Source: Azorinus chamasolen
Taxonomy: Eukaryota > Mollusca > Bivalvia > Cardiida > Solecurtidae
Direction: 5' to 3'
Length of the DNA stretch: 64,000 bases
Assembly (NCBI GenBank): GCA_963576725.1
Contig: OY755241.1
Coordinates: 72,855,999-72,919,998, forward strand
This document shows, piece by piece, positions 20,905 through 31,160 of this stretch. Position 1 is the first letter of the stretch; each line of letters begins with the position of its first letter. A program made the translations under genes and the position numbers. The notes beneath the pieces are model-generated. The model saw only the letters and a list, made by a program, of their open reading frames with translations. It searched no databases and was not told the origin of the DNA.

Positions 20905-21150
20905 TTAGTTCTAGTTAGCCATTTCGCTGTTCTATGTTTATTTCAAATTTCAATACCCAATAAACATTCATAGAGAAAATAATTATATGTATAATGAAAT
21001 ATGGAAGGTGGGCTATTGTAGTCATTTTAGAAAGTAAAAAAAACTAGGTCTATTAAATATCATTGGCAAACAGAGCAGACCATGACCAGACCCGTCTGAT
21101 CTGGATCTACTCTGTTTGCAAATGTGTGAAAATGTTTATTTGAAGGATGT
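20905..21150 (+). mobile_element. MITE-F, ends decayed
   Basis: CATTTCGCTGTTCTATGTTT, AATACCCAATAAACATTC and GGTGGGCTATTGTAG are the body. The hairpin GAGCAGACCATGACCAGACC / GATCTGGATCTACTCTGTTT is at 21075-21120. A further single arm at 21200-21245 belongs to a reversed copy. Confidence 0.7.
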
Positions 21151-21259
21151 ACTGTTAAATGTAATTTTCCTCAGTTTCAATGACACATTTTCACGCATTT
21201 GCAAACAGTAGACCCAGATCAGACAGCTCCTATAGGACTGATGTTTGCTAATGGAATTT

Positions 21260-21760
21260 GATATATCTGTTGCTTTAGTTTATAAAATGACTTCAATGTT
21301 ACACTTTCCACAATTCAGTTTAGCCGTGTTAACCCTAAAATTGAGTAGATATTGAAAATTAGAGTTAACATTTTACAGGGAAAGGGTTACAAACGGATGA
21401 GGAGTCGGTTGATGTATATCTGTTTCTAACATGTTAACAATATTGGACAAGAAGCCAACTCATACAAAGAAGTCCATGTCTAGAGAACACTGTAAACAAT
21501 GTGTGCAAACAGTATTGTACAAAAATACAAATACAAAGCACGAGAAATAGAGAGTCAGACCTGCAACTAACTACAGTTTTCCTTAGACATCAGAATGGGG
21601 GAAACAAGTGAACTTGTAAATAATTCAAAGCGTTATAGTTCATTGGCAAATCGGCATATACAATACCTTGGCCATTTAAAAAATGTAAATAATGTGCATG
21701 TAGATACAGACAAGAGGGTTCCTGAGGAGATCTCTGATCAGGATCTCAACTGTTTGTCAT
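21260..21760. other. Unique sequence, no gene supported
   Basis: A 67-codon frame (21595-21798) begins MGETSELVNNSKRYSSLA and runs into the next MITE. The final third is MITE sequence, so this is not a confident gene. Confidence 0.35.
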
Positions 21761-22000
21761 TTAACCCTTTACTGCAGGTATATTCATGTAAGAAATAATG
21801 ACATCATAAAAGTATTGTTATAGTAGCACATGGACACCGGAAAGTTTGGCCATGGCAGAATGTGTAGAATCAGATCTATACCATATCATAAGCAAACCTA
21901 GTAGACACAGACCCGACAGCTCCTATAGGAGCCATTTGACCTGTGTCGACTGTTTGCAAAGATGTATGCAGAAAGGTGTATTTATGGAGTAAATGGTTAC
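21761..22000 (+). mobile_element. MITE-A, near-complete
   Basis: TTAACCCTTTACTGCAGGTA to TTTATGGAGTAAATGGTTAC. The hairpin GTAGACACAGACCCGACAGC / GCCATTTGACCTGTGTCGAC has matching changes in both arms (ACACAG with CTGTGT). Confidence 0.75.
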
Positions 22001-22038
22001 AGTCCTCCAGCAAAGTCAATCTTCTTATACTAAGACCA

Positions 22039-22256
22039 TTAACCCTTTCGGTGCAAGTATTGTCGTCTGTTAGGCATAGATTCGTTTATTTTTAGTGTCA
22101 GTGTGTGCACTTCTTCCATTTTCTTTATAAAACAGTAAGCAGAGTGTCAAACAGTTTGGATCCTGATGAGACGCCGAGTTACTCGGCGTCTCATCTGGAT
22201 CCAAACTGTTTGCATGTGATATCATAAACCCGTCATTGTGGCACGGAAGGTTTTAA
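22039..22256 (+). mobile_element. MITE-B, complete, TTAA-flanked
   Basis: TTAACCCTTTCGGTGCAAG to GGCACGGAAGGTTTTAA. The hairpin at 22145-22215 pairs CAAACAGTTTGGATCCTGAT, GAGACGCCGAG with CTCGGCGTCTC, ATCTGGATCCAAACTGTTTG. The only mismatch in a 31-nt stem is T against T at CCTGAT/ATCTGG. Confidence 0.85.
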
Positions 22257-22358
22257 ACAATGTAATAAAAAAGTTGTATTGTCTTGCTGCAGTCTGTGTT
22301 AGAAACATTTCGTGCTGGTTGATGGCATCAGTGGAAGCAATGCAATAGCATTTGCCAT

Positions 22359-22615
22359 TCAACCCTTTACACCATGGGTATTCATTAAAGAAATTAAAAC
22401 ATGAAAATTAATTAGATTATTTCTTAAGATGGCACATTAACACATACTCTTTTTGTCAAAGAAGAAACTGCAGAATCATTATTTCATATCTTTATTATTG
22501 CATAAGCTGCAGAGCAGACCCTGGTCAAACTGTTCCCATAGGAGCCGCCTGAGTTGGGTCTACTCTGTTCGCAAAGGCATAGAAAAGAAGGTATATTTAT
22601 GGAGTAACGGGTTAA
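22359..22615 (+). mobile_element. MITE-A, complete
   Basis: TCAACCCTTTACACCATGGG to GGAGTAACGGGTTAA. Hairpin GAGCAGACCCTGGTCAAAC / GAGTTGGGTCTACTCTGTTC. Confidence 0.75.
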
Positions 22616-22729
22616 ACTTCTCTAGCAAAGTCTCAGTCCAAGATTTATACCGAATAGACTGGCAAACTTCATCACTGAAAGGGTTAAACCTCAATTACTG
22701 TTTAGACTGAGGTCAAACTCTTTCAACAA

Positions 22730-23560
22730 TTTTGCAAATCGGATGTTAAATCACCTTTTTAAATAAAGGAACAATACTGCTCTGCACTGGACCCAATTTC
22801 ATTTATACATGTACAACAGATTAGGAATAGGTTTAAACCTTTTCCTCATATTAATGTTTTCACACATTTGCAAACAGAATAGACCCATGTCAGAAAGCTC
22901 CTATAGGAACCGACTGATCAGGGACTGTTCTGTTTGCCATTTGAATTTGAATGATCTAGTGCTTTACTTTCTAAAAGCACCTCTGTATAAGTCACCTTTT
23001 GAAACCATTGTTATAAATATTTAGCATTTTCTCTATCACAATGGTTTTAAAACTACAAAGTTCTAAACGTTTCCTTCTCTCTAGTTAATGCGCCTTTTCG
23101 GTAGATTAAATTTAAGAGGGTGGATCTCAAAAATAGCTTAAGAGGGAATGGGTTAAGATGAAGGATATAAAAATAGCCTATGGGGGACTGGGTTAGCTCT
23201 TTCTTTAAATAGTTTATATCCAAATCGGATGTTAAATAACTTTAAAAAATGAACTGTACTGCACTGCACTGGACCTAAATTTATTTATACAACAAATTAG
23301 GGATGTGTTTAAACCTTTCCCTCATATAAATGTTTTCACGCATATGCAAACAGAATAGACCCAGCTCAGAAGGCTCCTATAGGAACCGTCTGATCAGGGC
23401 TTGTTCTGTTTGCTAATGGAAATTGAATGATCCGGTTCTTTACTTTCTAAAAGCACATCTGTACATGTATAAGTCACATTTTGAAACCATTAAGATAAAT
23501 ATCACAATAGTTTTTAAACTACACAGTTCTAAAATGATCATCTTCTCTGGTAAATTACTT
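22730..23560 (+). repeat. Tandem duplication (~490 bp apart) of a MITE-F/MITE-C chimera
   Basis: Two copies (22732-23160 and 23218-23560) share AATCGGATGTTAAAT, CTGCACTGGACC, GTTTAAACC(T)TTTCC, ACAGAATAGACCCA and CTTTACTTTCTAAAAGCAC. Within each, a reversed MITE-F left side runs through the hairpin and switches to MITE-C (CACCTTTTGAAACCATT). The first copy ends GGGAATGGGTTAA at 23154. Confidence 0.75.
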
Positions 23561-23569
23561 ATTAAGTCT

Positions 23570-24017
23570 TTTTAACCCGGTCCTCCATAAATACGTCATT
23601 CTACGCCTCTGCATAAGTCAATTTTTGAAACCATTGTGATAAATAGAGCATTTGCTCCTAAGAAGCAATTGCTCCATGTATCACAATGGTTTCAAATTAC
23701 AAAATTCTAAACTATTCCTTTTCTCTAGTTAATGCTCCTTTTCATTGGTAAATTACTAAATGCTCCTGTTCAGTATTTATTCTAGGTCTTTTTAACCCTT
23801 TCCTCCATGAATACGCCTTTCTACGCCTCTGCAGAAGTCACTTTTTGAAACCATTGTAATAAATAGAGCATTTGCTCCTTAGGAGCAAGTGCTCTATTTA
23901 TAACAATGGTTTCAAAACTACAAAATTCTAAACTATTCCTTTTCTCTAGTTAATGCTCCTTTTCGGTAGATGAATTCAAAGAGTCTGGATCTAAACATAG
24001 CCTATGAGGATGGGTTA
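23570..24017 (+). mobile_element. Two consecutive MITE-C copies
   Basis: Copy 1 (23570-23790) starts TTTAACCCGGTCCTCCATAA. Copy 2 (23791-24017) starts TTAACCCTTTCCTCCATGAA and closes GGATGGGTTAA. Each has an AAATAGAGCATTTGCTCCT hairpin. Copy 1 carries an internal repeat of the TAAATTACTAAATGCTCC segment. Confidence 0.75.
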
Positions 24018-24086
24018 AGCAGGAAGGGTATAAAAAATAGGCTATGAGGGACTGAGTTAGCTCTTTCATCTCAAGGCAATCCAAGC

Positions 24087-24170
24087 CATCATTTACAAGC
24101 AATTTGGATCCAGATGAGATTCCAAGTAAAATGATATCTCATCTGGATCCCTACAGTTTGACACTCTTAT
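24087..24170. mobile_element. MITE-B hairpin only
   Basis: CAAGCAATTTGGATCCAGAT, GAGAT / ATCTC, ATCTGGATCCCTACAGTTTG. The apex has decayed and the outer body is not recognisable. Confidence 0.6.
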
Positions 24171-24228
24171 GTTGTTTCTTGTAAAGGAAATGGGGGAAAC
24201 TACATGCTGAAACCATAGCACACAAATT

Positions 24229-24410
24229 TATGAGAGAGAGAGAGAGAGACAGAGAGACAGAGAGAGACACAGAGACAGAGACAGAGACAGAGCGAGAGAC
24301 AGAGAGGTGGAGAGAGACAGAGACAGAGACAGAGACAGAGACACAGAGAGAGAGACAGAGGCACAGAGAGAGAGAGAGAGAGAGAGAGACATACAGACAG
24401 ACAGACAGAC

Positions 24411-24443
<33 letters not shown>

Positions 24444-24452
24444 TACATACAT

Positions 24453-24525
<73 letters not shown>

Positions 24526-24555
24526 CAGAGACAGAGAGAGACAGAGAGAGAGGGG
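24229..24555. repeat. Compound microsatellite, ~325 bp
   Basis: An ordered mix of (GA)n, (GACA)n, (GGCA)n at 24413-24442, (TACA)n at 24443-24455, then (GACA)n again. Long open frames on both strands (polar Arg/Glu/Thr repeats, or Ser/Leu/Cys repeats) come only from the periodicity and are not genes. Confidence 0.95.
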
Positions 24556-24869
24556 GCAAAATATTAATACATGTACTGGCAACCTGTGACAACATTTTTG
24601 CATGGCAACCATCACACAATTAGCATGCTGTCTTACAGCTCGTTGATGAAACTATGGCAAATGTAAGACATAAGAAAACCAAACTGATTTTAACATTCAG
24701 GGCAAGAGGCAATGGTCCGTACTCAAATACTGAAATCGTCATTCTATACCAAACCCTATGTTGTGACGAGTCTAAAGAGGCGTCACAAGAAAGGGTTTGG
24801 CGGAGAAATAAAGAAGCTATTCTTGAAATGTTTTAATTTACGCATCTCATCTGGACGGCTGTAATAAAA

Positions 24870-25090
24870 CGTGAAACGAACACAAACAATTTACACTTAC
24901 TAAAATGGCCCATGATGACGTTTCTCCTGTATTGAACTGTATCCGTTTCCTATCTTATTGTTGTTCTGATCTATACAACACATGCGACGTGAATAGCGAA
25001 GCATACGTTTTGAATTCGCGCAATGCTTATCACGTGATTTCATCGTGTCCAATGCGATACAGACTGACCACAAGTCACGAACATTCACAC
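24870..25090 (-). promoter_or_regulatory. Candidate 5' end of a minus-strand transcript
   Basis: On the minus strand a CpG-bearing stretch with an E-box (TCACGTGA at about 25032) leads to GTCATCATGGGCCATTTTAG at about 24905-24924. The ATG has A at -3 and G at +4, an ideal start context. Eleven bases later comes GTAAGT, a perfect donor. This would give a tiny first coding exon (MGHF-) followed by an intron. A poly-T/TTACAG acceptor-like site only ~45 nt downstream would make that intron very short. No protein family can be named, and the candidate rests on signals alone. Confidence 0.25.
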
Positions 25091-25234
25091 CTTCTTACGA
25101 ATTTCGCCCCCCAGTGATAATCAGTATTGATTGTTCGGGAATGAAATTGAACTTCAACCCTTCTATAGTTTAGGATAGGTATTGTACATGTATGGTGTAT
25201 ACATATAACCATGCGATTGGTAAGTGCCCCTAAG

Positions 25235-25492
25235 TTAACCCTTTCCCTGTTCTAAGTTTAGTCCAAATGTCAATACCTCCTAAATATGCATGAACAAAAT
25301 AGTTATATAACTAATAATGAAATATGGAAGGTCGAACGTTGTAGTAATTTTAGAATATAAAGAAACAGATTGTTTAAATTCCATTAGCAAACAGAGCAGA
25401 TCCCGATCAGACGGCTCCTGTAGGAGCCGTCTGAGCTGGGGCTACTCTGTTTGCAAATTTATGAAACACGTTTATATGAAGGAATGGGTTAA
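25235..25492 (+). mobile_element. MITE-F, complete, TTAA-flanked
   Basis: TTAACCCTTTCCCTGTTCTA to AAGGAATGGGTTAA. Hairpin GAGCAGATCCCGATCAGACG, GCTCCTGTAGGAGC, CGTCTGAGCTGGGGCTACTC. 25580-25660 holds a separate decayed MITE-B hairpin. Confidence 0.8.
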
Positions 25493-25796
25493 CCCTTACC
25501 CCTTTTGCATTAAAGAGAACGGTGCCTGCTCAAAACTAGATGTGGTATAATATTGACTGGTTCAGATTCGAAAAGCTTTTGAGAAAATATTTAACGGAGT
25601 GTCAAACAGCTTGGATCCCAAGCGTCCCATCTGGGTCCTAGATGTTTGCAAATGCTAATCAGGTATTGGTTAACAGACTAAACGCGAACACATTTTTCCA
25701 GTGACTATTCCCTTAGTAGCAAAGTCAACACTGGTGTGTTTTGAAGTGGTAATATACATGTTTTGAGTGTACAAAGTGTACACCAAGCCGCCTAAA

Positions 25797-26345
25797 AGTT
25801 TCATCCACGCGTTGGGCCAAGCAGTATAAAGGTTTATCCACGTGTTGGCCCAAACAGCCTATTAGTAAATGTTTCATCCACGTGTTGGTCCAAGGCTTGA
25901 AAGCAGACTGAAGGTTTTATCCACGTGTTGGTCCAAGCAGCCTTAATGCTTTATCCACGTTTTGGTCCAAGCAGCCTAGTAAATGTTTTATCCACATGTT
26001 GGGCCAAGCAGCCTAAATACTTTATCCACGTTTTGGTTGAAAGCAGTCTAAATGTTTTATCCGCGTGTCGGACCAAGCAGCCTAAAGGTTTTATCCACGT
26101 GTTGGTCCAAGCAGCCTAAATGTTTTTTCCACGTGTTGGTCCAAACAGCCTAAAGGTTTATCCACGTGTTGGGCCAAGCAGCCTAAAGCTTTATCCACGT
26201 GTTGGGCCAAGCAGCCTTAAAGTTTTATCCACGTGTTGGTCCAAGCAGCCTAAAGGTTTATCCACGTGTTGGTCCAAGCAGCCTAAATGTTTTATCCACG
26301 TGTTGGTCCAAACAGCCTAAAGGTTTATCCACTTGTTGGTCCAAG
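25797..26345 (+). repeat. ~34-bp minisatellite carrying a CACGTG E-box in most units
   Basis: About 16 units of TTTTATCCACGTGTTGGTCC followed by AAGCAGCCTAAAGG. CCACGTGTTGG is the conserved core. A few units have ACGTTTTGG. The array resumes after the SINE at about 26668 (AATGAAGGTTTTATCTACG). Open frames are repeat artefacts. Confidence 0.9.
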
Positions 26346-26664
26346 TAAAAAAAAAGAGTAAAGTACCTAGTTAAAATCTACTTTCAGTCCGAATGACCGC
26401 TCAGCCGACTGTATATTTACTCCCCTGGTCATTGAGTCACTGGCCTACATTATTGTGCACTGCTAACATATGGCACAATCATGCAGCCGCAGTACCGGCG
26501 AGTGACCCTCACATATACCCATTTTAACCCCTGGGTGGAGAGGATGTGCGGGTGGGAGACACGGAAAAGCGTCTCTGAAATATCCGGGAGGGACTGGGAT
26601 TTGAACCCCGAACCTCCGGACTGATAGTCAAGCGCTTTACCACTAGACCTAGACCGCCACCTAC
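26346..26664 (-). mobile_element. SINE with tRNA-derived head
   Basis: Read on the minus strand, the head (about 26664-26590) has GGCGGTCTAGGTCTAGTGG as the A-box region and GGTTCGGGGTTCAAATCC with a B-box. About 230 bp of unrelated body follows (CACTCGCCGGTACTGCGG, GTGCACAATAATGTAGGCC) and then a tail near a T-run. It interrupts the 34-bp minisatellite, with CAAG at both junctions as a possible short target duplication. Confidence 0.75.
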
Positions 26665-26689
26665 AAGAAGAATGAAGGTTTTATCTACG

Positions 26690-26985
26690 GTGTTCTATTT
26701 ATCAGAATGATTTCAAAAAGTGACTTTTACAGAGGCGTCAAAAGGCATCAATATGCGGGAATAGATTGATTCATCGCATTGCAAATAGTATAGATACAGA
26801 TTACAGAGCACCTTTATGATAAGATTTCCCGTTAAGTGTTAGCCAGTATTGAAAGACAAATAACACCTTTATAAAGATTCTGATGGATGTTAAACAGTGC
26901 AGACCCCAAAGGCTGATCTGAGTCTATACTGTTTTCAATGCAATTATACCCTTTTGCACGAGAATAAATTTCCCGCGTGTCAAAC
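26690..26985. repeat. MITE-C fragment and leading edge of the 38-bp array
   Basis: 26692-26772 is a MITE-C end (CTATTTATCAGAATGATTTC, ACAGAGGCGTCAAAAGGC, ATATGCGGGAATAG). 26830-26985 has diverged units with AAACAGTGCAGACCCC and TCTATACTG. Confidence 0.6.
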
Positions 26986-28045
26986 ACTGCAGACACTGAC
27001 AGGTAGTAAAATAGGTGTAAAGCACTGCAGACACTGGCAGGTAGTCTGATTGGTGTCAAGCACTGCATACACTGGCAGGTAATCTGATAGGTGTCAAACA
27101 CTGCAGACACTGGCAGGTAGTCTGATTGGTGTCAAGCACTGCATACACTGGCAGGTAGTCTGATAGGTGTCAAGCACTGCAGACACTGGCAGGTAGTCTG
27201 TTAGGTGTCAAACACTGCAGACACTCGCAGGTAGTCTGATAGGTGTCAAACACTGCAGACACTGGCAGGTAGTCTGATAGGTGTCAAACACTGCAGACAC
27301 TGGCAGGTAGTCTGTTAGGTGTCAAACACTGCAGACACTCGCAGGTAGTCTGATAGGTGTCAAACACTGCAGACACTGGCAGGTAGTCTGATAGGTGTCA
27401 AACACTGCAGACACTGGCATGTAGTCTGATAGGTGTCAAACACTTCATACACTGGCAGATAGGCTGGTACATGTAGGTGTCAAGCACTGCAGACACTGGC
27501 AGGTAGTCTGATAGGTGTCAAATACCACATACACTGACAGGTAGTCTGGTAGGTGTCAAACACAGCAGACATTGGCAGGTAGTCTGATAGGTATCAAACA
27601 ATGCAGACACTGACAGGTAGTCTGATAGGTGTCAAACACTGCATACACTGGCAGGTAGTCTGATAGGTGTCAAACACTGCAGACACTGGCATGTAGTCTG
27701 GTTGATGTCAAACACTTCATACACTGGCAGATAGTCTGGTACATGTAGGTGTCAAGCACTGCAGACACTGGCAGGTAGTCTGATAGGTGTCAAATACCAC
27801 ATACACTGACAGGTAGTCTGGTAGGTGTCAAACACAGCAGACATTGACAGGTAGTCTGATAGGTATCAAACAATGCAGACACTGACAGGTAGTCTGATAG
27901 GTGTCAAACACTGCATACACTGGCAGGTAGTCTGATAGGTGTCAAACACTGCAGACACTGGCAGGAAGTCTGGTAGGTATCAAACACTGCAGACACTGGC
28001 AGGTAGTCTGATAGGTGTCAAACAGTGCAGATACTAGCAGATAGT
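26985..28045 (+). repeat. 38-bp minisatellite with higher-order repeats
   Basis: About 27 units of AGGTGTCAAACACTGCAGAC followed by ACTGGCAGGTAGTCTGAT. Variants form longer blocks. One is a 114-bp (three-unit) block marked by GACACTCGCAGG at about 27220 and 27334. The other is a ~271-bp block marked by CACTTCATACACTGGCAGAT and GGTACATGTAGG at about 27441 and 27712. Confidence 0.95.
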
Positions 28046-28154
28046 ATGGGTTTACAATATTTGCCATGGAAACTTTTCTCAGGGAGTCGCTCAAGAACAT
28101 GTGTGAGACAGTGAAGACCCTGGCAGCTAATATTGGCTTACATTGTTTGCATTG
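28046..28154 (+). repeat. AGAGCCGCTC repeat, part left of the retrotransposon
   Basis: GGAAACTTTTCTCAGGGAGT, CGCTCAAGAACATGTG and TGTTTGCATTG match 1430-1500. The same repeat continues at 30742. Confidence 0.7.
28143..28154 (+). repeat. Target-site duplication, left copy
   Basis: TTGTTTGCATTG, repeated exactly at 30730-30741 on the other side of the retrotransposon. Confidence 0.85.
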
Positions 28155-30222
28155 AAAATTTCTTGAAATGGCGCGGAAACGGTCGCGAAAAGACCCGTCT
28201 ACACAGTGAATCTATTAACGCGCGGAACTCATTTGACAGGCTATTACATCGTACTGAACGTGCATACAGGCGGTCTCAAGCGCTAGAACTGGAAGATATA
28301 ATTACATCAAATCCGAACGAGTTCTGGAGAAAGATTAAAAATATGGGTCCGCGTAAAAACAGAAGTATCCCAATTGAGATTGTAGACGACGACGGGAACA
28401 CTTGCAGATGTGAAAATGCAGTCTTTGACAAGTGAAAACAAGATTTCTATAATCTGTACAATTGTGATGAAGAAACAGACTTCGACGAAACTCATTATGA
28501 CCGAGCAAAAACCCACAAAACTCTTATAGAAAACAACATGAATGATCCTCTTTATGAGTCAAACCCAGAACTTAATTACAATATAACAATAGAGGAAGTC
28601 GCCCGTGTAGTTCAAAAGTCGAGAAACGGATCAGCGTATGGAGTAGATGAGATACCATATGACGTCCTGAAAAGTCCAGTTATTATAGCTACGTTACAGC
28701 AATTGTTTCAATATGTCTTAGACTCAAACATGATACCTTCATTGTGGAGGAGGGCTATAATTTGCCCAATATTGAAAGACCCGTGCTCATACAAACGTGT
28801 CCCAATGAACTATAGAGGTATCAGTCTACTATCGTGTGTCAGCAAGCTATACACATCCGTTCTTAATAACCGCTTAATGGCTTATCTGGAAGATAATGAT
28901 ATTTTATCAGACGACCAAACGGTTTCAGGAAGCAGCGATCGTGCAAAGAACACGTATTTAGTAACTATTTACACCGGACAGTATTACTAGAAACAATAAA
29001 ACCGCCTTTACTGCGTACATTGATATGAGACGTTGTTTTGACTATATTGATAGAGACATGCTGCTTTATAAGCTATTATTAAATAAAATTGACGGCAAGT
29101 TTTATACGTCAGTGAAAAATATATATAATGCCAGCTCGGTGTCGTGTTTTCGTATCAATGATAAACTCACAGACTGGTTCACTTGTTCAACTGGAGTCAA
29201 GCAAGGCTGTGCTTCATCGCCGACATTGTATTCCGTCTTCGCGAATGACCTTATACTGGAGGTCAATGACTTTGACCTAGGAATTCCAACAGGTGACCAG
29301 AAACTTTCAGTCTTAGCTTACGGAGGCGACATCTGTTTAATGGCTCTATCTGAGGATAACCTACAGACAATGTTGAATATTGTTCATGAGTGGTGCAAAC
29401 GGTGGCGAATTTTGATAAATACAGATAAATCAAAATGCATGCATTTCAGAAAAGGACGTGACCAACGAAGTAACTACCAGTTTACGATCGGCGGAAATAT
29501 TTTAGAAACTATGGAGAAACACAAGTACCTTGACGTTATTTTTTATGAAAAGAATAATTATACTTCACACTGCGAGGCTTTAGGGAAGGGAGCGGGTCGC
29601 GCACTGGGCAGTATTATTAGTAAAGTACAAGATTTGAAGGACTTAGGCTTTAGCTCTTTCGAAAAACTCTATCAGTCGTGCGTAACACCGATCCTTGACT
29701 ATTGCTCATCAGTATTGGGGTTCAGAAATAATCAGTCCATTGATAACATTCAAAATAGAGCAATGCGCTATTTTCTGGGGGTTCACCGGTTTACACCTAT
29801 TCTAGCTATGACTGGGGACACAGACTGGGTACCTAGTGTATATAGACGGCGAGTGTCAATGATTAGACTGGAATATACTGGTGTTAATGGACGATTCCAG
29901 AATAACGAAACAGGTGTTTGAAACGGACTATCACAAGAGCAGAAATAATTGGTCAGAAGACATGAAATCTGTAATGTCAGAACTCGGTCTTGTAGAGAAC
30001 TTACACAATAAAACTGTAATAAACCTGTCCCATGTTCGTTCACTTATCAGCAACTTTTATGGATATATTTGTTTTCACGACCTTGAAAAGGTACAGGAGC
30101 TTGGAACAAGCAGACTACTCAAAACTACTTTTCACTGCGAGGACTATATATGTAAGACTTAACCTTAGCAGAAACGAACGATCTGTATTAAGTCAGTTTT
30201 GATCAGGCATTTTACCGCTTCG

Positions 30223-30345
30223 AATAGAAACAGGTCGCTACACAGGTGAGCCACGTGATCAGAGACTATGTAGACTTTGTAATGATCAAACTGTGGAGGA
30301 CAAAAAACACTTTGTACTTGAGTGTACTTTTTATAGAGACTTACG
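30223..30345 (+). pseudogene. C-terminal zinc knuckle of the LINE (CCHC)
   Basis: Translation reads RLCRLCNDQTVEDKKHFVLE then C, that is C-x2-C-x9-H-x4-C, the C-terminal knuckle found after RT in many invertebrate LINEs. It is out of frame with the preceding palm segment, consistent with decay. Confidence 0.75.
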
Positions 30346-30679
30346 AATAGAGTCACATTTTCGTGACCTTTTCCTTGATTCACCAAACATTCCAGTTGAC
30401 ATCAATTGTCAAAATAATGTCATTATATCCTAGGAAACTGGCAATGTTCTTAGTGAAAGCAACTAACCTAAGAAGAAATGCCAATTTCGTATGATTGAGG
30501 TAATTTTATTGTTAACGTATTACTCATATATATATATATGTACATATTGAATATATCTGTGATATACAATGTAGATGTTTGAAATGGTGACTTATAGGCT
30601 CACTGAGCCGGGTGCTAAATCATTTAAATATTTGATATGTTATATATGATTTGTATAATATGCACATGTCACAATAATA

Positions 30680-30682
30680 AAA

Positions 30683-30720
<38 letters not shown>

Positions 30721-30729
30721 TTTACTTAC
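30680..30729 (+). repeat. (TTAC)n tail of the LINE
   Basis: About twelve TTAC units directly before the right target-site duplication. A simple-repeat 3' tail is usual for several LINE clades. Confidence 0.85.
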
Positions 30730-30741
30730 TTGTTTGCATTG

Positions 30742-31160
30742 CAAAAGACACTTTTCTCACAGAGCCGCTCAAGAACAAATTCTACAGGTTCAAACAATGA
30801 AGCCACATATGTGCTTACACTGTTTGCATTCAAAAAGACCCCTGTCCCAGGGAGCTGTTCAAAATCAAATTTTACAGATTATGATAAGTTGGATGGCATA
30901 CAGTGCAGACCCTAGCCGATAATCTTTTTTTTTTAGCTAAGCTAATGTTGGTCTACATTATTTGCATTCAAAAAGACCCATGTCCCAAAGAGCCGCTCGA
31001 GAACAAATTCTACAGATAATGATGAGGTGGGAGTCAAACAATGTAGACGCTGGTTAATCCGGCTTATAATGTCTGCATTCCCAGAGAGCCGCTCGAGAAC
31101 AAATACTACAGATTATGATGCGATGAGAGTCAAATAATGCAGACACGGGTTAATCCTAAA
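30742..31160 (+). repeat. AGAGCCGCTC repeat, part right of the retrotransposon
   Basis: Units with CACAGAGCCGCTCAAGAACA, AGATTATGATGAG and GTCAAACAATG(T/C)AGAC. A unit repeated at 31075-31150 and 31310-31385 (TCGAGAACAAATACTACAG) flanks MITE-C copies. Confidence 0.75.

Larger units (their letters stand above)
28155..30729 (+). pseudogene. Non-LTR (LINE) retrotransposon, 5'-truncated and dead
   Basis: The element encoded an endonuclease/reverse transcriptase polyprotein, of which only the linker, RT and C-terminal zinc knuckle remain. The linker and start of RT lie at 28160-28435 and 28538-28990 (GVDEIPYDVLK, then ILKDP and MNYRGISLLSCVSKLY). The palm follows at 29025-29921 (YIDMRRCFDYIDRDM for motif A, STGVKQGCASSPTLYSVFAND, LAYGGDICLMA for motif C, and WRILINTDKSKCMHF). 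A stop at 28435 and frame breaks at about 28985 and 29920 interrupt it. The catalytic YADD box reads YGGD, losing one of the paired aspartates. RT motifs place it among LINE-type elements of the jockey/CR1/I assemblage, and the clade is not resolved. Confidence 0.9.

Noticed and set aside
24151..24619. Long open frames of 86-154 codons on both strands
   Set aside because: They lie wholly in the GA/GACA microsatellite. Open frames in all registers are expected from stop-free simple repeats.
25925..26320. Proteins with PRVGPSSLK or STCWSKQPK repeats
   Set aside because: Frames arise from the 34-bp minisatellite and shift from unit to unit.
26590..26664. A functional tRNA gene on the minus strand
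   Set aside because: It is followed by ~230 bp of SINE body and does not form a closed acceptor stem.
28133..28435. An independent host gene before the RT
   Set aside because: The first codons lie in flanking repeat. From 28155 the frame is the LINE linker region, as shown by the target-site duplication border.
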